NCBI GenBank assembly: GCA_016800925.1
Contig: JABCPU010000479.1
Coordinates: 1 to 49,146 of the forward strand
Reading direction: 5' to 3'
Length of the DNA stretch: 49,146 bases
DNA from: Suillus spraguei
Taxonomy: Eukaryota > Basidiomycota > Agaricomycetes > Boletales > Suillaceae
In this document: positions 24,205-35,389 of the stretch, piece after piece
How the letters are laid out: the number at the start of each line of letters is the position of its first letter
Position numbering within the stretch: position 1 is the stretch's first letter
Notes under the pieces: model-generated
Databases searched by the model: none
Told to the model about the DNA's origin: nothing
Seen by the model: the letters and a program-made list of their open reading frames with translations, nothing else
Translations under genes and position numbers: made by a program

Positions 24205-25185
24205 TGTGGAAGATCTGCGTTCATGCCGGTTTGCATTTCAGCCAGACACCCCACAAGAAAACAAACACTTACAATCGGCCAAGGTGAAAGTGAGTATAAT
24301 GGGAAGTGGATCCTGGATACCTGAACCCCAAGATCAAAGATGACCGTCACAGTGTGACAATCACAACAATGTCTGAGTCTAGAGACTTTCTGTGAGAGGT
24401 ACACGATACTGGTCATGCATGCCACAACTTTCATGGAAAAAGGGAAAAAAACTGTGTGGCAGCAGGTTGTGTCAGGGTCATGCTGAGACATGACAGGAAA
24501 TACCTTGACTGCATAGGCTTGTTAAACTACCACTGGTATTATGAGGTCATACTGCCCGTAGAAGATAACCCGAGGCTGGTGCAGAGAGGTGGGTCTCGTC
24601 AATAGACAACTTGTTAAGTTATATCCACTGACTGAAGCATTGACCGTCGGTGCCCTACATCAAGATAAGCTAAATAAGAAAGAAAATGCTCTCACTTTGC
24701 CTTGCAAAAGCGCAGGCTGTGAGGGAGTTGGTCAGTGAATGGATTCTCATGGAGGTGGGCTCCAAGCAAATCCCATAAATATCAGACTAGTTAAGTGAAG
24801 GACAAAAAACAACAGACCACTGTCACTAGGTAGACTCTGGGTCTGAATGGACGCAGGATACACATGACAAACAAATTAAATGCTAGTGTGAAGATCGGAC
24901 GAAGATATCCTAAATTCTCATCTATCTGAGGCAAAAATCTCTGCTATATAGGCAAAGATTGATCAGTACGTGCATCATACCAAGAGCACTGAACTCCGGA
25001 GTGTACGCCACAAAGGGATGGACGCTGAGTAAGCCTGCATGTGGAAACCTGAAAGTATCAACCCATTAGATGCGGCAAAATTAAACTTCGAAGTTCAAAC
25101 TGATGTTCTCAATTAAAAGCTGTGCTGTTTCTCACCGGACTCTTTTTAGTAACCGGCTAACCGTAGATCTCATCTTAACTTAACT
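24205..25185. other. Divergent intergenic region
   Basis: This stretch separates the minus-strand paralogue B from the plus-strand gene at 25.2 kb and probably holds both promoters. No motif was identified with confidence. Confidence 0.4.
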
Positions 25186-25188
25186 GCC

Positions 25189-26250
25189 ATGTCTAATACA
25201 CTGACCTGGATGAACTACCTGGTATCGAGAGCCATGCTACAACCACACTTCACTGAACTGGAAGCCTCTATGTGGGAGGATCAAACCATGTCTGTGCTTC
25301 TACATGAGGACCCAGGGGTGAGCACCCTCAGGCCCTACTCTAACCAAGATAATAAATGCCACTCTGTCCTGTCATAGATGCTGGGACCGAAAACCTGGTA
25401 TAAAAATCACCATCAATTGCATTGGACTAAGCTACTGGATGAATTATTGTGCCGCGCTTATATTCAATTCAGCTTAATGAAAATGTGTCATCAACAGGAG
25501 GCTATGAATGTTTTGCGGCAAGGAGTGGCCAAAGGCCTGGTGTTACGAGGCTTCTTGGTGAGTGACTCTCAAACTTTTAATCCACAGTCCATTTCCAAAA
25601 TGATGTTGAACATTTTTCAGCTGAACACACGGGACCAGCTATTTGAAGATGACACATCCCTTGAACCAATTCATGCTGAGGATATAATCCGCAATGGGTC
25701 CTGTAGAGCTGAGGAGTGCTGTCTTAGATGGAAATCAGCATTTTCCAACTTCTTCACACAAGGAACCCCGGTAAGCCTTCAGTCCATTCCTTAGGAAAAC
25801 CAATCGTCTAAATGTGGGTTAGGAGCTGGAGGCTGCGGCTATAACCGCACTGCGGGAGATGAGGAAATGGACTAGTGACACTAGTGCCGCTGACAGATTG
25901 TGGATGGAATCAATTATCTTGGTAAATGCTATGTTTTTCATATCAATTAGTTTGTCATGCTCATCTTGGAGTTCTGGCCTGGGTCATAAAATCCTACAGA
26001 TCACCAACCCACAAGTGGGTTTGGAGAACATGACCCCTTATCTGTCCCTGAGCTTCCAGCGATATCGTTGGAAAGAGAGTCTGCTTAGTTGTTTGCTTCC
26101 ATGGGTAGATCGAGCCTCAATGCCCAGGGTGGAGACAGCCAAGTCAACAAAAGATAACACCAGAGAATTTCTGCAGCTCCTGTCGCATCATCGTGTATTT
26201 CCATTTAGGTCCAATTACTGCTCAGTATTTGCATTTTCATCTGAGACATG
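25189..26250 (+). CDS. Multi-exon hypothetical protein
   Basis: Exon 1 (from ATG 25189, SNTLTWMNYLVSRAM) ends EDPG at a GTGAGC donor near 25317. The acceptor CATAG before 25378 leads to MLGPKTWYKNHHQLHW and a helical segment (QQEAMNVLRQGVAKGLVLRG). A GTAAGC donor follows FFTQGTP near 25770, and the TTAG acceptor near 25821 resumes with ELEAAAITALREMRKW and WMESIIL before a GTAAAT donor at about 25921. The frames join cleanly, so this looks like a real, possibly intact gene. The 3' end is unclear and may be cut by the LTR-like repeat at 26.3 kb. No domain was recognised. It is divergent from paralogue B. Confidence 0.5.
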
Positions 26251-26317
26251 CTTCCTGGCTGAAGCTGTTCGATGGATGTTACCTACCCGTCCTCCATTCC
26301 ATTCTACTTGGTCCTCC

Positions 26318-26642
26318 ATTCCATTCTACTTGGGACTTAACCCAGTAGTCTTACCTGTATTTCCTGTCCTCCGGAAATAGTTCCTGCGTGGTTGCCATGA
26401 TCCTCCAGTAGTCCGTCAGCGCACTATTGAGCAGTCTAGCCCTAGAGTTCCTCCGGAGTTCCCCTCTGGACTTCACTGGAACTCCCCCTCAGACTTCATG
26501 CAAAATTAGGGGCACATACTTGTATAAGGGGCACAGTGCACGAGCGGAGGCCAAGCCCTTATGATTTAGTTATGACACTCCAGTGAGACCCCATGCAAAG
26601 CTGGAACGTCTGAGTAGCCTCCGGTTTTGCATGGCCATAACA
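26318..26642 (-). mobile_element. LTR-like repeat arm, left copy
   Basis: Read on the minus strand this begins TGTTATGGCCATGCAAAAC and contains CATGGGGTCTCACTGGAG, GGGCTTGGCCTCCGCTCGTG and GACTACTGGGTTAAGTCCC. The same order occurs on the plus strand at 30352-30662. The TGTTATGG start is LTR-like. It is a solo or partial LTR of an unidentified retrotransposon; no primer-binding site or pol gene is adjacent. Confidence 0.6.
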
Positions 26643-26699
26643 GATTCGAGACAAAAAGATATCTACCAAAAATGTGTGAATCAAATCTTTTGATTGCCT

Positions 26700-29070
26700 G
26701 ACATTTGTCTGAGTCCTGAGTGCTGAATCCCAAGTGCCGAACCCCGAAATTGTGGACTACTGGGGTTCGGCACTCAGGATTTGGCACTTGGGACTCAGAA
26801 AAATGTGAGGCAATAAAAAGCTGAAACTCAAAACTCAAAACTTGAAACTTGCAAAAATGTATATCATGTAAAATGCCTATTTCCTCACACAGTTCACTGA
26901 GTGTCAAGTACCAAGACCCAGGACCCGAATCATGAATCCTTGGCAATGTAACAAGTGCCAAGTGCCGGAACCCGAACCCAGAACCTCGAAACTTAAAACT
27001 TGGAACTTGGAACTCACAAAAATGTGTATCATGTAAAATGTCTATTTCCTTACACAGTTCACCGAGTATCAAGTACCAAGACCCGGGACCCAAATCCTGA
27101 ATTCCTGGCTATATAACAAGTGCCGAGTGCCGGCACCTGAGCCCCAAACCCCAAAACTTCACACTTCAAACTTCAAAATTGAAACTTGCAAAATTCTGTA
27201 TCATGTAAAATGTCTATTTCCTTGCAAAGTTCACCAAGTGTCAAGTACCAAGACCCGGGACCCGAATCCCGAATTCCTGGCAGTGTAACAAGTGCCAAGT
27301 GCCGGAACCTGACCCCCGAACCCCGAAACTTCACACTTCAAACTTCAAAATTGAAACTTGCAAAAATCTGTATCATGTAAAATTTCTATTTCCTTACACA
27401 GTTCACTGAGTGTCAAGTACCAAGACCCGGGACCCAAATCCCGAATTCCTGGCAGTGTAACAAGTGCCGAGTGCCGGAACCCGACCCCTGAACTTCGAAA
27501 CTTCAAACTTCAAAATTGAAACTTGCAAAAAGCTGTATCATGTAAATTTTCTATTTCCTTACACAGTTCACTGAGTGTCAAGTACCAAGACCCGGGACCC
27601 GAATCCCGAATTCCTGGCAGTGTAACAAGTGCCGAGTGCCAGAACCCGACCCCCGAACTCCGAAACTTCAAACTTCAAACTTCAAACTTCAAATCTCAAA
27701 ATTGAAACTTGCAAAAAGCTGTATCATGTAAATTTTCTATTTCCTTGCACAGTTCACCGAGTGTCAAGTACCAAGACCCGGGACCCAAATCCCGAATTCC
27801 TGGCAGTGTAACAAGTGCCGAGTGCCAGAACCTGACCCCCGAACTCCGAAACTTCAAACTTCAAAATTGAAACTTGCAAAAAGCTGTATCATGTAAATTT
27901 TCAATTTCCTTCCACAGTTCACCGAGTGTCAAGTACCAAGACCCGGGACCCGAATCCCGAATCCCTGGCAATGTAACAAGTGCCGAGTGCCAGAACCCGA
28001 CCCCCGAACCCCGAAACTTCACACTTCAAACTTCAAAATTGAACCTTGCAAAATCTGTATCATGTAAATTTTCTATTTCCTTACACAGTTCACTGAGTGT
28101 CAAGTAACAAGACCCGGGACCTGAATTGCAAATTCCTGGCAATGTAACAAGTGCCGAGTGCCGGCAGCCAAACCCCGAACCCCGAAACTTCAAACTTCAA
28201 ACTTCAAAATTGAAACTTGCAAAAATCTGTATCATTCAAATTTTCTATTTCCTTGCACAGTTCACCCAAGTGTCAAGTACTAAGACCCGGGACACGAATC
28301 CCAAATTCCTGGCAGTGTAACAAGTGCCGAGTGCCGGAACACAACCCCCAAACTCCGAAACTTCAAACTTCAAAATTGAAACTTGCAAAAATCTGTATCA
28401 TGTAAATTTTCTATTTCCTTGCACAGTTCACCAAGCATCAAGTACCAAGACCCGGGACACGAATCCCAAATTCCTGGCAGTGTAACAAGTGCCGAGTGCC
28501 GGAACACAACCCCTGAACTCCGAAACTTCAAACTTCAAACTTCAAACTTCAAAATTGAAACTTGCAAAAATCTGTATCATGTAAAATTGCTATTTCCTTA
28601 CACAGTTCACTGAGTGTCAAGTACCAAGACCCGGGACCCAAATCCCGAATTCCTGGCAGTGTAACAAGTGCCGAGTGCTGGAACACAACCCCCGAACTCC
28701 GAAACTTACAACTTGAAACTTGAAACTCGCAAAGATGTCTAAGATGTAAATTTTCTATTTCCTTATACAGTTCACCAAGTGTCAAGTACCAAGAACTGAG
28801 ACCCGAATCCTGAATTTCTGGCAATGTAACAAGTGCCGAGTGCCAGACCTCGAACCCCAAAACTTGAAACTCGCACAAATCTGTATCATGTAAATTTTCT
28901 ATTTCCTTATACAGTTCACCGAGTGTCAAGTACCAAAACCTGGAACCCAAATCCTGAATTCCTGGCAATGTAACAAGTGCCTCATGCCGGAACCCGAACC
29001 CTAAACCCTGAACCCCAAAATTTGAAACTTGAAACTTGAAACTTGAAACTTGAAACTGTATGCCAGGGTT
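26700..29070 (+). repeat. Tandem array of units of about 170 bp
   Basis: About thirteen copies of a unit containing TATCATGTAAATTTTCTATT, TTCCTTACACAGTTCACCGA, GTGTCAAGTACCAAGACC, CGGGACCCGAATCCCGAATT, CCTGGCAGTGTAACAAGTGC and runs of AAACTTCAAACTTC. The spacing of the ATCATGTAAA anchor varies between about 160 and 186 bp because the ACTTCAAA heptamer run expands and contracts. The edges (26.7-27.0 and 28.7-29.1 kb) are more diverged, as expected for an array edited mainly in its middle. Open frames that repeat every unit on both strands are translation artefacts. Confidence 0.9.
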
Positions 29071-29153
29071 TTGGGTCCTGGGTCTTGGTAGTTCACACTT
29101 TGTGAGTTTCGAGTTTTGGGTTTCTAGTTTTGGCACTCAGCACTCAGGACTCA

Positions 29154-30330
29154 GTACTCAGTGATTCAATAATTTGCTTCTGGCAGAGGTAACATTCATT
29201 GAAAAAAATTGTATATACATCTATCACTATGCAATTATGTCCACCTCCTCACAAGACCCTTTAACCTTCACCTCAACATCCAGTTCAATCTCAACCATCT
29301 TATCATGGATGCCCTCCTGTTGCTCCTCAATCATTTTTAAAGTTTTTCAATGTCTTATCATTGCATAAATGGCCAGTCCTGCTCAGACATCAACAGTAGT
29401 ACACTCCCACATGTGTCATATGCAAAGGATCAGTTGTATATAGGCCACAAATCTGATATGTCATGTACAGGGGATATTTCTACTGATAAGAAGCCTACAT
29501 AATAATCAAGCTTGTGATAAGTGATCTGATGCGTGATTTACCTCTCATATATGTCCCTAATGATGTATTTGAAGTTTTAGAAAGATCCATGAAGGACTGA
29601 CTGAATGATAAGTAAAATGACATATGTGTGAAAAGTGACAATTGACATCTTTTTACACAAAGTCACATTTATATATGGTACAGTTTAAATATTTCATTCA
29701 AAATATGTAAGATACATGTTAGACTACTAAAGGAACCTATACTGCATATTGCCCTGAGGTTGGAGGGTGGTGAAAGGGATGTGGTGTATATCTCAGTTGA
29801 CCCAGCGTCAAAGTCCTACAACTGCCCAACTGACCATTTTCGATATTTTGGGACTTTGAACTTTCCCACAGTCAATTTCTTATCTATTTCACTTCCTCAG
29901 CACTCAATTCTTGTTAGATGGTTTTATAAATTTAGATATATCATAGTGAATGTATTTTAAATCTACTCCAGGTGTCTGATTAATAAACTTTGATGTTTTG
30001 AAAGTATGGGCTCCTTATCAGTAGAAATAGTAAGCATTCACACTAGTTCAAAACTCCGGCCTATTTTAAGCTGATCCTTGTCATACAAAGCAAGTATATA
30101 TGGTATTATAATGATATATGAAGAGGCTGTATTATTTATGCAAGAGTAAGATACTGAAAACATCAAAAGTGTGAGAAATGCGACTTTCTATGTTTTTGTT
30201 CTTGGATGTTGAGGTGAAGGTTAAAGGGTCTTGTGAGGAGGTTGGCATAATTGCATAGTAATTGATGTATATACAAATTTTTTCAATGAATGTTACCTCT
30301 GCCAGAAGCAAATTATTGAATCACTGAGTG
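29154..30330. mobile_element. Non-coding element with terminal inverted repeats of about 125 bp
   Basis: The left arm 29154-29281 (ACTCAGTGATTCAATAATTT, GCTTCTGGCAGAGGTAACAT, CACAAGACCCTTTAACC) is present in reverse complement at about 30203-30330, with roughly five differences. The 0.9 kb between the arms is AT-rich and has no long open frame or transposase motif. It fits a non-autonomous, foldback-like or MITE-type element. It sits in satellite sequence (GCACTCAGCACTCAG motifs on both sides), so exact ends and target-site duplication cannot be fixed. Confidence 0.75.
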
Positions 30331-30351
30331 CTGAGTGCCGAAACTCAAAAC

Positions 30352-30662
30352 TGTTATGGCCATGCAAAACCAGAGGCAATTCAGAAGTTCCAGCTTTGCA
30401 TGGGGTCGTACTGGAGGGTCATACTAATTCATGGGGGCTTGGCCTCAGCTTGTGGGCTGTGCCCCTTGCCTGAGTACATGCCCCTAATTTCATATGAAGT
30501 CCAAAGAGGAGTTCTTGTGAAGTCCGAGGGAGAACCTTGGAGGAACTCTTGGGCTGGATTGCTCCATAGAGCGCCAATAAACTTCTGGAGAAGTGTAGAA
30601 AACTATGCCGCAGGTAGGCGGAGATAGAGGTAAGACTACTGGGACAAGTCCCAAGTAGAATG
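30352..30662 (+). mobile_element. LTR-like repeat arm, right copy
   Basis: Plus-strand counterpart of 26318-26642, starting TGTTATGGCCATGCAAAAC and ending in AGTCCCAAGTAGAATGG. The two arms face away from each other around the array and the inverted-repeat element, so they are not the paired LTRs of one intact element. Confidence 0.6.
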
Positions 30663-31030
30663 GGTGAAGGAAAGACCACTGGATGAAGTCTAGGGCAGGA
30701 TTGGAGCAAGGCTCCAGGGGGAAATATGATCCACAGGAGGTCAAGGATAGGATAGGACAGGACAAGAGGTCCGGAGATAGGAGGTCCGGAGGATGAGGAG
30801 TGGAGGAACGCAGAAATGGAGGAGTGGAGGAGTGGAGAAACAGAGGAGCGGAGCTCTGTGGATTTGGGGGGAAGTATTGCCCTACTATGGAGGAGTAGGT
30901 CCGGAGATTATGTAAGGAAGGTACAGGCTACTACGGATGAAGTCCGGAGTAGAAACAAACAGAGGAAGACTACCAAAGGTAGAGCTGGAGGTGAACAGAG
31001 ATAAAGACTGGAGTTCGGACAAAGTTCGGA
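30663..31030 (+). repeat. Purine-rich tract, about 370 bp
   Basis: The plus strand is strongly G/A-biased, with repeated GGAGTGGAGGA, GGTCCGGAGATAGGAGGTCC and AGGACAGGACAAGAGG motifs. It continues directly from the right LTR-like arm and may be its inner part. No reading frame of note. Confidence 0.6.
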
Positions 31031-31199
31031 AAGTATAATATAACAAAGGGTCAAAGGTCCGGCCTAGGGAATACTAATTTTAGATGATATACATTTTTGC
31101 GAGTTTCTGTCACATACCATATTTCACACCCCATCTCCACTATGATCTCTGGCCCTGATCTCCATATTTCCAGACCTCTGGACCTCCACAGCTAGCCTG

Positions 31200-34100
31200 C
31201 CAACCCTAAATTTGGGATTTGGGTCTCAGGTCTTGGTACTCAACACTCGGTGAACTGTGTAAGGAAATAGAAATTGTACATGATACAGATGTTTGCGAGT
31301 TTTGAAATTTCAAGTTTTGGGTCTCGGGCTTCGGCACTCAGCACTCAGCACTCAGCACTTCATACATTGCCAGGAATTCAGGATTTGGGTCTCAGGTCTT
31401 GTTACTTGACAATTGGTGAACTGTGTAAGGAAATAGAAAATTTACATGATATACATTTTGTGAGTTTCAAGTTTTAAATGTGTGGATCAAATTCCTTTTA
31501 TTGTCTCACATTTTTCTGAGTCCCGAGTGCAGAATCACGAGTGCCAAACCTCGAAATTGTGGACTACCAGATGTCAGAGTTCGGGGTTCAGCACTAAAAA
31601 TGTGTGGGTCAAAGTCTTTTTATTGCCTCACATTAATTCACACATTTTGAGTGCCGAACCCTGAACCCCGGCACCTGGCACTCAGGACTTGACACAAAAT
31701 GTAAAGAATTTAAAACCTATCTGTTGAGTCACCTTGTGCCGGGTGCCGGGTAACAATGTGAAACATATCAATCCATACATCTTAAGTGCCGAACCCCGAA
31801 CCCCGGCACCTGGGACTCGGGACTCATCACCATGTGAAAAATATTGATCTACATATTTTAAGTGCTGAACCCCAACCCCTGGCACCCGGGACTTAGAACA
31901 ATGTGAGGCAATACAGAGATATTGATTCACACATATTGAGTGCCAAACCCCGAACTCTGGCACCCGGCACTCAGGACTCGGGCCTTGGGACTCATAACAA
32001 TGTGAAAGATATCAATGCACATATTTAGACACCAAACCCTGAACTCCGGCACCCGGCAGTCGTGAATTGGGACTCAGCCCTCATAACAATGTGAGAGATA
32101 TTGATCCACATATTTTAACACCGAACCCCGAACCCCAGCACCTGGGAGTTAGAACAATGTGAGGCAATCCAAAGATATTGATTTACACATGTTGAGTGCC
32201 GAACCCCAAACTCCGGCAGCCGGCACTCGGGGATCAGGATTCAGGACTCATAACAATGTGAAAGATATCGATCCACATATTTTATGTGCTGAACCCTGAA
32301 CTCCAGCACCCGGGAGTTAGAACAATGTGAGGCAATACACAGATATTGATTTACACATGTTGAGTGCCAAACCCTGAACTCCGGCACCCGGCACTCGGGA
32401 CTCAGGCCTTGGAACTTATAACAATGTGAAAGATGTCGATGCACATATTCTATCACCGAACCCCAAACCCCGGCACCTGGGAGTTAGAAATATGTGAGGC
32501 AATACAAAGATATTGATTTACACGTGTGGAGTGCTGAACCCCGAACTTCAGCACCTGGCAGTTGGGAATCTGGACTTGGGACTCATAACCATGTGAAAGA
32601 TATTGATCCACATATTTAACCACCCAACCCTGAACCCCAGCACCCGGGAGTGAGAACAATGTGAGTCAATACAAAGATATTGATGTACACATGTTGAATG
32701 CCGAACCCCGAACTCCGGCACCCGACACTCAGGACTCGGGACTTGATACTCATAACAATGAGACAGATATCGATCCACATATTTTAACACCGAACCCCGA
32801 ACACCGCCACCCGTGAGTTAGAACCATGTGAGGCAATACAAAGTTGAGTCCTGAATTACGATCACTGAGTGCCGGGTTACCATGTGAGGCAATACAAAGA
32901 TATTGATTTACACATGTTGAGTGCTGAACCCCGCACTCCGGCACCTGGGAGTTAGCACAATGTGAGGCAATACCATGATATTGATTTACACATGTTGAGT
33001 GCCGAACCCCAAGTGCCGGAGCTTGGGGTTTGGCAGTCAAAACAATGTGAGGCAATACCATAATATTGATTTACACATGTTGAGTGCCGAACCCCAAGTG
33101 CCGGAGCTCGGGGTTCGGCAGTCAAAACAATGTGAAAGACCTCGATCCACATATTTTATGTGCTGAACCCCGAACTCTGGCACTCGGGACTTCCAAGCTC
33201 CAGCACCTGGGAGTTAGCACAATGTGAGGCAATACCATGATATTGATTTACACAAGTTGAGTGCCGATCCCCGAGTGCTGAGTCCCGAGTGCCGGAGTTC
33301 GGGGTTTGGCACATAAAATATGTGGATTGAGGTCTTTCACATTGTTTTGACTGCCGAACCCCGAGCTCCGGCACTCGGGGTTCGGCACTCAACATGTGTA
33401 AATCAATATTATGGTATTGCCTCACATTGTGCTAATTCCCGGGTGCCGGAGCTCGGGGTTCGGCACTCAACATGTGTAAATCAATATCATGGTATTGCCT
33501 CACATTGTGCTAACTCCCGGGTGCCGGAGCTTGGGGTTCGGCAGTCAAAACAATGTGAAAGACCTCAATCCACATATTTTATGTGCCAAACCCTGAACTC
33601 CGGCACCTGGCACTCGGGACTTGGTACTCATAATGTGAAAGATCTTGAGCAACATATTGTCAGTGCTGAACCCTGAACCCCGGCACCCAGCACTCGGGAC
33701 TTGGGACTCGGGACTCGGGACTCAGAACAATGTGAGGCAATAGACACCTATTGATCCACACATTCTAAGTGCTGAACTCCGAACTCCGAAATCTGGTAGT
33801 CTACTATTTAGGGGTTCGCAGTTCGGTACTCGGGCTTTTGCACTTGAGACCAAAAACAATGTTAGGCAATAAAATGACTTTGATCCACACATTTTTGGTA
33901 GATATCTTTTTCATCTCAAATCTTGAATCTCGAGTGCTGAACCCCGAATCCCAAAATCTGGTAGTCTACAATTTCGGGGTCCGGTCCTCGGGACTCAGAC
34001 ACATGTCAGGCAACAACAAAACTTTGATCCACACATTTTTGGTAGATGTCTGTTTTGTCTTGAATCTCGAGTTTCTAGTTTCTAGTTTCGGTACTCTGCA

Positions 34101-34270
34101 CCCGCACCCGGCACTTGGCACTAGATGACTCCACACATGGACTTTAAATCTTTCACCTTGTGTGTTGTGTTTCAGGTGTCCGGGTATCCGGAATTCAGGA
34201 AATCTCTAGTTTGAATCTCCAGTTTCGAGTTCCTGGATTCGGGACTTGGCACCCGGCACCCGGCACCTCA
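31200..34270. repeat. Second tandem array with an orientation switch
   Basis: Units contain GTGCCGAACCCCGAACTCCG, GCACCCGGCACTCGGGACTC, ACAATGTGAGGCAATAC and ATATTGATTTACACATG. From about 31.6 to 33.25 kb the consensus reads in one orientation and after about 33.3 kb it reads as the reverse complement (GTTCGGCACTCAACATG). A near-perfect inverted repeat of about 110 bp per arm (33035-33150 and 33321-33438) flanks the switch. The unit shares its GTGCCGAACCCC core with the first array, so both derive from related satellite sequence. Confidence 0.85.
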
Positions 34271-34510
34271 ATTATTGATGAATGTCAGACATGATGAATT
34301 CAGGTTTTCGTGCTTCAGGGTTTAGATTTTGGTGGTTGATGGTAGGTATATGCACTCATAGGGTGCATGTATCCTATGTGTTTGATTCTCTGGTGGCTAC
34401 ATCAGCTGTACGTCTTTATAATACATATCTAGGCCCACCCGTATATGTAATATATTTTACCTCGGCCCACCCGTCTATGTAAAATTCCCCCACGTCGGCC
34501 CACCCATCTA

Positions 34511-34689
34511 CAGTGGCTCAAAAAACTGTCCGCATGTTTTGGCATTTTTCACTATCTATAATATTGTGTGAGAACAAACAAATGCCTCAAACACATGCTT
34601 ATACCACATTGTAGTATGGCTTCAGGGCTTTCATTTGAGCCCTACACCGTGGGAATCGGTGGAGATATGGTGGAGATACAAGGCTCACA
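34511..34689 (+). mobile_element. Truncated Tc1 element end
   Basis: CAGTGGCTCAAAAAACTG and the following 160 bp are almost identical to the left end of the Tc1 element at 37218, preceded by the expected TA. Identity stops after GGCTCACA at 34689, where copia-derived sequence begins. Only the outer part of one terminal inverted repeat is present. Confidence 0.9.
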
Positions 34690-35065
34690 TGGCGCCAGAG
34701 TCAATCCTGGGGATCTGAGAGAAACCCTGGGTGACGAGTCGTGCCTTGAAGATGGGACCACCTTTGTTATCCTCTTTGAATTTGAGCACCCATCAATTTC
34801 CGATAGCCTTGCGACCCTCAGGTAGTGCGGTTACCTTGTGTACCTTCATCTCCTGCATAATCGCAAGTTCTGCTCTCATCGCCTTCAACCACTCTTCACG
34901 GTCTGAGCACAACATGGCTTCCTCGTAGGTAGCCGGCGGAATTCGCATGTCGTATCCGACACTCGAGGGGTTGTGTTTGCAGTATCCAAGTAGACAAAAT
35001 GCAAGTTTCCAGACAATTTGTTGCATGGCTACAGCTACATGGCATGGGTAAATTCTAAAAGACAA
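34690..35065 (-). pseudogene. Ty1/copia reverse transcriptase fragment
   Basis: On the minus strand the frame reads PPATYEEAMLCSDREEWLKA, then MRAELAIMQEM and LPEGRKAIGN, followed by a TGA at 34793-34795 and WVLKFKEDNKGG, FKARLVTQGFSQ. This is the start of the copia RVT_2 domain (E-A.......W..AM..E, P.G.KAIG.+WV.K.K.D..G....KARLVA.GF.Q). The TGA stands where R or K is usual and could come from CGA by one C-to-T change. The piece ends abruptly at the Tc1 end at 34689 and no integrase or RNase H follows. It is a dead remnant. Confidence 0.85.
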
Positions 35066-35389
35066 TCATCAAGATCAACAACTTTCCCTACTTCCACCAC
35101 CAAAGTACGATGCCTCATAATATCAGGCAGGTCTTCTGCACAAATGTCTAGGTGTTGCAGAATCTTTGTAACAACTGTATAGGCTTGGATGTAGCTAGAT
35201 GATCGTGAGGCCATGGGTAACTTTGTCTGGTGGCACCTTGTTGTCAGGTGTGGTGTCAGATGCATTCTGGGATGAAGAACCATGCAACAAAGTGCTAACA
35301 AAGGCCAGTAATTCAGGCCTTTTTGATTATTACAGTCAATGGCATGAAGCAAGCTATATGGTAGACACACTTGCCTGACAGTCGATCCG

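Noticed and set aside
26700..29070. Regularly spaced repeats that might suggest a CRISPR array
   Set aside because: Units of about 170 bp are similar over their whole length with no unique spacers, and the organism is a eukaryote.
27186..29136. Many open frames of 60-195 residues on both strands in the first array
   Set aside because: They repeat with the satellite unit and occur on both strands, so they are artefacts of repeats rather than genes.
31682..33676. Open frames with recurring SRVPELGVRHSTCVNQY-like peptides
   Set aside because: These are translations of the second satellite; the same peptide appears on opposite strands at the palindrome.
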